A stretch of DNA of 64,000 nucleotides, taken from Cannabis sativa. Taxonomy: Eukaryota; Streptophyta; Magnoliopsida; Rosales; Cannabaceae. Positions 56,557 to 64,000 of the stretch are shown here, piece after piece. The notes under the pieces are model-generated. The model searched no databases. It worked only from the letters and a program-made list of their open reading frames with translations, and was not told the origin of the DNA. The stretch lies in NCBI RefSeq assembly GCF_029168945.1, contig NC_083607.1, positions 37,743,257 through 37,807,256 on the forward strand, written 5' to 3'. The position numbers and the translations under genes were made by a program. Position 1 is the first letter of the stretch, and each line of letters opens with the position of its first letter.

Positions 56557-58072
56557 TATAATATCCCTAAAATTATTATTATGTTAAATTGGACATATTT
56601 TATTAAATATGTAATTGTATGAACATTAAAGTAGCATTATAATCTCACTTAAGCTAATTATGAGTTAATTAGTGAATTATTAAGTAAATGAATAATTAAT
56701 CATAATTTATTAATTACGGAGACTTTATTAAAATATGTGGGTATTTTATATACCATTTTTGAAATAAAATATTATTGGGTTCGGAAATCTTAAAAACTCG
56801 ATGGATTGGTGACATGTCATGACGATAAATGATGAGTAGTATGAGAATTATACTAGACTAGTTTAAAGAGTGGATTTATCGATTTAATTGGTGATAGTTG
56901 GTTTGAACAAAACACCCATATGAATAATTTAACTTAAGTGATTAATGGAGGGGTAAAATAGTCTTTTCACTAAGTTTTAGATTTTTGTCTTATTTGGTTT
57001 TCTAGGCCGAAATGGATGATTATTATTATTAGGTTTATTTAATTTGTTTTATTAGGTTAGAAGATAATTTAGAAATTAGGAATTAAATCATAAAGTTAAG
57101 AAAATTACAACTCTTTTTCTTTCTCTCCTCTCTCGGCTCAAAGAACCCAGCTAACCTTGGGGAAAACTTAGTTCAATTCAGCAATTTTTTGTCTATTTTC
57201 TTCAGCGCTAGTGTTTATCTATCTTGACATAAGCTTTCTCCATTTATTCTTGATGATTTCTAGGGTTTAGGTTGAGTTTGGTTGGGTGTTTTTTATGAAT
57301 TCAGGTCTGTGGAGTTAATTGAGTTTAGAGCATGTTTTCAGGTTTAATTTGAGATTATTTGTGTGTGATTTGGATGATTCTTTCGCTTCTAGGTCTTTAA
57401 TTGAGGGAACTGAGTTCAAGAGCTCAAATTTCACTCAACTATGGTTATTTTGTCATTTTAATGTTTTATTAAGTTTTGAAGGCTTTAATATATTTTCTTT
57501 TTATTGTTGGTGTGTTCTGGAAAGTTTCGTTAGGATTGGAAGAGATTTGGTTGGGTTTTGATGTGAAAAACCAGGGTTTTCCACTTAAGCAGCAAGAACC
57601 GGTCAACCTGTGTACAGAGCACTGTCGAACTGGTCAACCTAGAAACCCTAGTATTTTGTAATTGATTTCAAGTTTGGGGTGTTTCTCTAGAACCTATATT
57701 AGGGTGTTTTATCAATGTTTAGGTTGTTTACAAAGTTGTGTTGATTAGGGTTTGTTCGGTTTTGATTTTAGGTCCTATTTCGAGAATGGTTAAGTTGTTT
57801 TTCAAGCTTTGTTGTCATGACATAGGACTTGGGATTGTCGAGCATTATTCCACGTAGTTCAGCCCGCATACATAATTTTAGATTGAGGTAAGAAAAGCCA
57901 ATTGTACTGCTTAGCATGTCAAATAAGATTCGATTAATATCGTTTCTGACTCGATTGTAATCAAGGTAAATATATAGTAATTACCATTACTAAGAATGAG
58001 TTATTACTCACTTTTAGAAATTGCAGATAAATTTCTTACTTATCAGTTACTTAATTAACTATGTAACAATAG

Positions 58073-59402
58073 TGTTACAAATTACATTAACAATACGCAA
58101 GGGCACGTAATCAAGTAGTAAACTCACACAGGTGAGGTCGAACCACATGGAATTGAACTGAATACTACTAAACTAGATTTATGATTCTATTTGGTAGATA
58201 AAAATAATTTTGATAAAGTTTGAAATAAAAGATAATCAAGAAAATTAAAGAAAACAAGAATAGTGTTTAATTAAGGATGAGAAATTAGGGAAAATAATCA
58301 TGTTGATTTAATTACCCAATTGTTAATGCTAATTACTACTCTCTTTTAGGCCCTAAATTACATGTTATCTAATCATCTCTGAATTAGACTAACATGTAAT
58401 TAGCATTATGCAATAATCTAATTGTCACAGAGGCTATGTAAATACTTTCATTTCACATCAAAACCTAGTTTATCCAATTTTAGCATTCTCAATTCTCACT
58501 TTTCAGATTTTGAATTGAAATCATAGAGCATGTAAAAGGTGATCGATCTTAAACATGTAATTAAACACAAATATGGATCAATTTCACAATCAAGAAAGGA
58601 GAAATAGCAATTATCATTAACTATAATGTCAGTCAACAATCATCATCTCCCTAACTAGGAGTTTAGTTCATAACATCCATAATGAAATCCATAATTAAAA
58701 TTGAAATAGAAAATAGCATAGAAAAATTAAAGAGAAGAGAAAGAACTAGTTGAAGCAATTGATCCGGGTCACCTCAAGCGGCTCTTCAAGTCTCCTCTTT
58801 TGTTTCTAGGGCTCCAAATCTGAATGAATATCAATTTTCACGAACTCCCCTCTCTTTAAACCAAGTCTAATCTTTAAAATTCGTGAAATTACGAAACTGT
58901 CCAAAAATCTTGTCATTGGAGCTTCGTCGTGGTGAAGGATTTGACCGTCGCGGCGAAACTTTTTCCAAAATTTTCCAAAGCTCTCTGCCAATCCCCATCG
59001 CGGGAAGGTTTTTCCCCGCCACGGCGAAGGATTTATTTTTTTCTACTTCGACCTCTTTCAGTAAAATGGGCATAACTTTCTCATACGAACTCCAAATGAG
59101 CTGATTCAAGATGCCATTGGAAAGTTAAAAAAAAACGATCTAAAACTTTTATGTTTTGAATTTCTCCAAAATCTTATTAGACAATAGTCTAATTTAGGCT
59201 TGAAGTTCCCGTTTTATTCTCTTTCAAAATTTTCCTTACTTTGTAGATCACTGTTTTCCGAAATTTGTCCAATTTATACATTCCAAGCGTAGAAATCTGA
59301 AATCAAAGAAAACAAGCGTAAAATAGCCCTAAAACTAGAAACAAAGAGTGAACACTACTCGAAAATACGACCTGAAACTTAGAGACTAAAATTATCCTAA
59401 CA
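58073..59402. mobile_element. Solo LTR J, 1.33 kb
   Basis: TGTTACAAATTACATT to TTATCCTAACA, flanked by AATAG at 58068-58072 and 59403-59407. It shares CATAACTTT...CGAACTCC...CATTGGAAAG (59070-59122) with the F LTR, preceded by GC-rich words (GTCGCGGCGAAAC, GCCACGGCGAAGG). CTCACACAGGTGAG near 58123 can form a short hairpin. No PBS or coding region. Lineage uncertain, possibly gypsy. Confidence 0.8.
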
Positions 59403-59725
59403 AATAGTGACATATGAAGCTCTTTGGTAACCAGTGGTAAGGATGCATTATAAAGTATTAGGGTCGGTTTGTCTTATAAAACAACTAATTGATTATCTTT
59501 ACTACATTATGCTTGAGTGACTGCTTAGTCCATATCATGCTATTGTTTTAATTTTATTCTTTATGTGTTGATTATGTTTTTATCTGCTTTTCTTGCTGAG
59601 TCTTTGTGACTCACAGGTGCTCTGTGGTGTAGGTAAAGGAAAAGGAAAACTAGACCAGCCATGAGTCAGAGGTCTCTCGAAAATGTACATATCAAGTGCC
59701 GTGTCTTGGCTTTCAGTGGAAAGGA

Positions 59726-61620
59726 TGTTGGGTTTTATACCCTAAATAAAACTCATTTCAATATAATCAGATTTACTTATTAATATAGATCAGAAATAAC
59801 ATTTAATGTTGCATGGTTCACATGATTTATTTCATGATTATATGTTCATAATGTATAGATTCATCTGAAACCCTTTTCACATACTTGATCCTGTTTATTG
59901 TGCCGTCAACACATTGGAAAGTAAACATGACTATGTGAATAAAGTTTCCTAGATTTATCAGACACAGGGTTTTACTGATATGATAATCTACAACAAGAGT
60001 TTACTTGTATTTGGAGAAATACTATGTTCTTTCCAAAACATTGGTTAAAGTAAAGCTCAGGTTGGATGCATGGAGTATGCATCGGAAGGGACCGATATTG
60101 AACTTTGACTTAGATTTAATTAAACTTACTGTAAAATCTATTCAAGTCAATATCGCCTAGTTGATCCTAGATCAAATGATCTTAATCCTGCTATGATTAG
60201 GCTCAATCTTGAAAGGCTATTCGTGTTCTTTGATTTGTTAGTTAAGCCTACTTTTAGGTCAGGGTGATACGTACATTTTGGGAACACGGTAGTGCAATTG
60301 AGTGGGAGCGCTAGCATAAACATGGAATCTATAGCTTCTATCTGGCGAATAGTAAGCAAAGGATGATCTCCTTCGAGCTTGACCAAACGAAAATAAATGG
60401 TGGAGATCTCATTTCACATAAGCTGAAATATCATTTATACGGGGTCAAGTGTTTTAAGGATAAAATACATAGTAGGGTGTTACGGTAATTTAATCTCTTT
60501 ACTGTGTAGATCATTCATATAGAGGATCATTGATCAAATTAGGATTATAACAATGGATAACTAATGATGTGTCTATATGGTGGAACATATAGAGCATTCT
60601 ATATACTGAGAGTGCAATTCTAAGTTCTATGCGTGGATTCAACGAAGAATTAATAAGTTAGTGAATTTTAGTAATAAATTCTTGATCTACTTATTAGAAG
60701 CTCGGTTATATAGACCCATGGTCCCCCCACTAGTTGAGATAATATTGCTTGTAAGACTCATGTAATTGGTTTTGATTAATCAATTATAATTCTCAAATTA
60801 GACTATGTCTATTTGTGAATTTTTCACTAAGTAAGGGTGAAATTGTAAAGAAAGAGTTAATAGGGGCATATTTGTTAATTATGATACTTTGTATGGTTCA
60901 ATTAATAAATATGATAAATGAAAATATTATTTAATAATTATTTATAGTTATTAAATAGTTAGAATTGGCATTTAAATGGTTGAATTAGAAAATTGACGTT
61001 TTTGAGAAAATCAGATGCAGAAAAGGTAAAACTGCAAAATTGCAAAAAGTGAGGCCCAAATCCACTAGTATAGGGCCAGCCACTTTTGTAGGAAATTTAA
61101 ACTGATATTTTCACTATTTTAATGCCAAATAATTCAAACCTAACCCTAGTGGAATGCTATAAATAGATAGTGAAGGCTTCAGGAAAAACACACTTAAATT
61201 TTCTATTTTTCCTTCAAAGAAAAACCCGAGCCTTTCTCTCTCCCTATCTTTAGCTGCCACTTCTTCTTTCTCTTCCCTCTTGAATTTCGAAATCCTTAGT
61301 GTATGAGTAGTGCCCACACACAGCAAGTAATACCTCAATCATAGTGAGGAAGATCGTGAAGAAAGATCATCAGCAAAGGAGATTCAGCATCAAAGATTCA
61401 GAGAAAGAGATCCAGGTTCAGATATTGATAATGCTCTGCTACAGAAAGGAATCAAGGGCTAGATATCTGAACGGAAGGAGTCATATTATTCCGCTGCACC
61501 CAATGTAAGGTTTCCTAAACTTTATATGTGTTTATTTCATCGTTTTAGAAAGTTCATATTTAGGATGTTAATAAACATACTTGTGAGTAGATCTAAGATC
61601 CTGGTAAAATAATTCCAACA
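59726..61620 (+). mobile_element. Solo copia LTR of the A family
   Basis: 1895 bp, TGTTGGGTTTTATACCC to ATTCCAACA, flanked by perfect AAGGA at 59721-59725 and 61621-61625. It is closer to the A than to the B LTRs (CCCATGGTCCCC, ATCGGAAGGGACCGATATTG). CTATAAATAG at 61157-61166. No internal region, so LTR recombination removed it. Confidence 0.93.
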
Positions 61621-61773
61621 AAGGATCCATCTTTTGTTGTGTTTTGAAAATGTAACCTTGTTTTGTAGTAGCTATTTTGTAGTATGTTGTAAAAGTTTAT
61701 AAATAAAGGGATCCCTGAAACTAGTGGCATTTTGTAAGAAAAGCTTTAGTTATGAATTAAGTTAATTTTTCAA

Positions 61774-62165
61774 AGTTTTAATATACAATTTTCCACCAAA
61801 TAGGAGCATCTTCATGCAGTATAAAAATAGCACATCCAACTCGATCATTATCCTCAACACACATAAAGTCAAAGATGGATGGTATCATGCTCATCCATTG
61901 CTCAGCCTTAAGTGGATCAGCACCACCTTCTAATACTGGCAGAATATGCTTCCTTAACCGCTCATACAACGGCTCTAGGAAATTTCTCGTATCCTGTGAC
62001 ATTAATAAAGGTGTTAGAGGATTAGGATTAGGATTAGGAGCAGGCCAAGCTTGTTGCTCTTTCAACTCATTGATCTGATCACCTTGCTACCAGATGGTCT
62101 CTTACATTGCAGCGTACATTTGTTCCCAGTTTTGTGGTAGTGGAAGATTTGCACCCTCACCACTA
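61774..62165 (-). pseudogene. Gypsy gag fragment H, minus strand
   Basis: The minus strand reads ETIWQQGDQINELKEQQAWPAP with an upstream stop, then LEPLYERLRKHILPVLEGGADPLKAEQWMSMIPSIFDFMCVEDNDRVGCAIFILHEDAPIWWKIV. This is the N-terminal half of the same gag type as in D and F. It is cut at 61774 within the WW motif region, where the G LTR ends. Confidence 0.8.
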
Positions 62166-62511
62166 GCCCCGAGCCCGAAAAGCTCGCGGTTAACCCTACC
62201 AAATCACCTTAGGTGCATAATACACTTGCAACCATAACTTTCCATCATTTAGAATCTTTCAAACCAAAACCAATGCTAATAAACATTTCCATACGTACAA
62301 ATACACAACAACCATTATCTATAACCTATCATGCTTTTTTAATAGCTCGCACATTCAAGTAAGTAGATAATTCAAAAAGTTAAGAAATAATCCAATAATC
62401 AACTAAGAATTAACTGTTACTATACCATGAGTCGAACGAATCTTCGCAGCCAATGTACATATCAAAGTAGTCATTAGGATCTTTAAACCTTTGTTTCTCT
62501 GATATCATATT
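62166..62511 (-). other. Leader and primer binding site of gypsy fragment H
   Basis: On the minus strand ATATGATATCAGAGAAACAAAG (62490-62511) aligns with the PBS and first leader bases of F (TTTAGTATCAGAGCGCCAAG), and GACTCATGGTATAGTAA aligns with F GACTCATGGTGCAGTAA. This shows the gag fragment belongs to a 5' end. No ORF. Confidence 0.6.
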
Positions 62512-62600
62512 GAAATGCCCTGTCCCATAGGGATGCCACATGTGTTCTTTTATTAATTATTTTATAATAATAAACTAACAGTTTCAAAAATGTGGTTTAA
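62511..62600 (-). repeat. LTR stub of fragment H
   Basis: TGAAATGCCCTGTCCC begins on the plus strand right after the PBS. It corresponds to the end of an F-like LTR, but only some 90 bases can be followed. Confidence 0.4.
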
Positions 62601-62625
62601 TTCTCAAGGTCATCATCTCACTAAC

Positions 62626-62800
62626 ATGACCTGGGAGGCCTTTTGGACCCTCTTTTATGAAGTATTACAATGAATACATCCAAGCTACTAAGGTAGAATA
62701 GTTCATATGGTTATCCCAGGGCAGTATGACGCTGACAGAGTATGCTACAAAATTTGATCAATTGGAAAAGTTTGGCCTTGACGAAATGGCCACTGAGGCT
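62626..62800 (+). pseudogene. Gypsy gag fragment, plus strand
   Basis: With one frameshift and one stop it reads MTWEAFWTLFYE, YYNEYIQATKVE, FIWLSQGSMTLTEYATKFDQLEKFGLDEMATEA. This is the middle of the gag domain (WE-F---F--KYYN and EY---FD-L) and is opposite in orientation to fragment H just to the left. It is cut at 62805 by LTR I. Confidence 0.75.
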
Positions 62801-62805
62801 ACAAG

Positions 62806-64000
62806 TGTAACGCCCTAATGCTAAGGCACGCGACAGTGATTTTTCAATTGCAGCACTACCTTTGCTAATCAAAGAACTTTCTCAAAAATCGTGTAAAATT
62901 AAAACTTTTAACATTAATTGTGAAAAATTATAAACTTTAGTAAATCATTTACAAGTGTCGGGATCCCGTTTCTAAACTTTTTACAAAATATACAAAATAC
63001 ATTATTCAGGTCGCACAGCGACTACAAAATGACAACCTTAGATGTCCCGAGATGGAACACTCCAGGTCGCGCTGACATGATATGTACAATCCCATCCCAG
63101 CTCAAACTCACTCTTGCTAAGCCTTCACCTTTCCTTTACCTACACATGAAAGTATTACTGTGATTCGACAGACTCAGTAAGAAAAACATATAACATATCA
63201 CATAATAACTACTTGTATCTAGGCGCCCATACACCTATTTACAAGGCTTAACATATGGTAGTAACGTTCTAACTAAGATACGACCATGTACCACTATACC
63301 ACATGCACTTAGTACCACCATCGTACTAGTGTAGGTAGGGTATGAATTGTACCCCGAGTACTGTTAAATGTTGTACCACATACACCGTGTACCTTCCCGT
63401 ACTAGTTCTAGTAACACCATGATGTACTGTTCAGATATTGTATACTTTACCAATGCACTCCATACCGTAACTTTACTAGTGTTAGTAGTATACAATCACA
63501 AAAACCATGCACATACATTTTTCACATACATACATTCACATATATATTACATATCATATGTTGTTCTTACCTTCTTTCTGAATTCGAGTGAGTTGGCCGA
63601 CCTGAACAGTAAGTCTCGTGCTGGATGGATGCCCTAATCACATAACATAACTGGGTAAATCACATGTTAAAAGCCTAATCTGGGAACCGCAAACCTACAA
63701 TTTAAGGGTCTGTTATTACTAATAGGAACTAAAATATCCTAAGAAACAGGGAAACACCCAACTAAGGCACTAAAATGGGCCAGAATTGAGAAAACGAGTT
63801 GTTCGGGGAATCTGCCAAAACCGGTCAACCGGTTTTACAGGTCCTAGCAAACCGGTTCACCGGTTTGCACCAGGTTTTCCCAAACAGCTCCAAACTTGCT
63901 CAAAACTTATCCAAATGCCACCAAACCTTCCAGAGTACCTAAAATGATCTTACACACATATTTAAACAAATAGAACTAAGAAAAATACTCATAATCAAAA
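62806..64000 (-). repeat. Gypsy LTR I (D/E family), open at the right edge
   Basis: The plus-strand start TGTAACGCCCTAATGC is the reverse complement of a D/E-type LTR end. Landmarks in order are GGGATCCC at 62960-62967, a decayed TGAGTC hairpin near 63160-63176, and palindromes AACCGGTCAACCGGTT (63819-63834) and AACCGGTTCACCGGTT (63850-63865). It continues past the window, so its TSD partner (left candidate ACAAG) cannot be checked. Confidence 0.82.

Larger units (their letters stand above)
56557..61773 (+). mobile_element. Gypsy LTR G (fragment), interrupted twice
   Basis: It starts TATAATATCCCTAAAATT, a decayed form of the C start TGTAATATCCC, with no clear TSD partner. It is interrupted by solo LTR J (58073-59402) and a solo A-type LTR (59726-61620). 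Family landmarks are TGAGTCTTTGTGACTCA at 59597-59613, AGGTGCTCTGTGGTGTAGGT after it, and GGGATCCC at 61708-61715. It is cut near 61773, before the usual TTACA end, by a minus-strand gag fragment. Confidence 0.75.

Overview
The window is plant nuclear DNA made almost entirely of nested LTR retrotransposons. I found no convincing host gene, rRNA, tRNA or CRISPR array. The mix (Ty1/copia, chromovirus-like Ty3/gypsy and Tat-type Ty3/gypsy elements, a hAT deletion derivative, a Mutator-type MITE) and the AT-rich spacers fit a eudicot intergenic region. The gag wording recalls Rosales such as Cannabaceae, but that is a low-confidence impression.

Layout. (1) 1-231 is the end of an unrecognised acidic ORF and 232-1179 is AT-rich non-coding. 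(2) A minus-strand Tat-type element (Tat-1) has RT at 1180-1729, then protease, gag, PBS and LTR at 11869-about 15120. It is split by copia element A (1730-11863, TSD ATTTC). (3) 15690-20803 is a degenerate minus-strand A-type LTR split by solo gypsy LTR C (15805-20765, TSD ATAAT). C has an internal tandem duplication, and copy 2 carries a 1.4 kb hAT element (17418-18825). (4) A second minus-strand Tat element (Tat-2) has gag at 20806-22692. Its long 5' LTR seems to be broken up by gypsy element D (22858-32196, minus, TSD ACCCT, with a Mutator MITE in its 5' LTR), gypsy element F (33177-42752, plus), solo LTR E (43011-45387, TSD CTACC) and copia element B (45686-55789, TSD GTGGG). (5) 56557-61773 is gypsy LTR G, split by solo LTR J (58073-59402, TSD AATAG) and by a solo A-type LTR (59726-61620, TSD AAGGA). 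(6) 61774-62805 holds gag fragments in opposite orientations. (7) 62806-64000 is a D/E-type LTR (I) running off the edge.

Coding state. D is the best preserved gag-pol, broken mainly by single nonsense codons and one short deletion. F has lost catalytic residues in RT, RNase H and integrase. A and B keep similar LTR pairs, PBS, PPT and long leaders, but pol is ruined. B still has a 334-codon gag ORF. A and B therefore look like non-autonomous lineages that were copied in trans.

The most interesting material is non-coding. The copia leaders hold a family of hairpins with an invariant CTAAT loop and covarying stems, plus a GC-rich hairpin island next to the PBS. The gypsy LTRs hold arrays of short hairpins whose stems change in a compensatory way. 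Six diverged gypsy LTRs also share a TGAGTC-type hairpin and a GGGATCCC palindrome about 200 nt apart, with the LTR end about 150 nt further on. Alignments here were made by eye; no database search was run.
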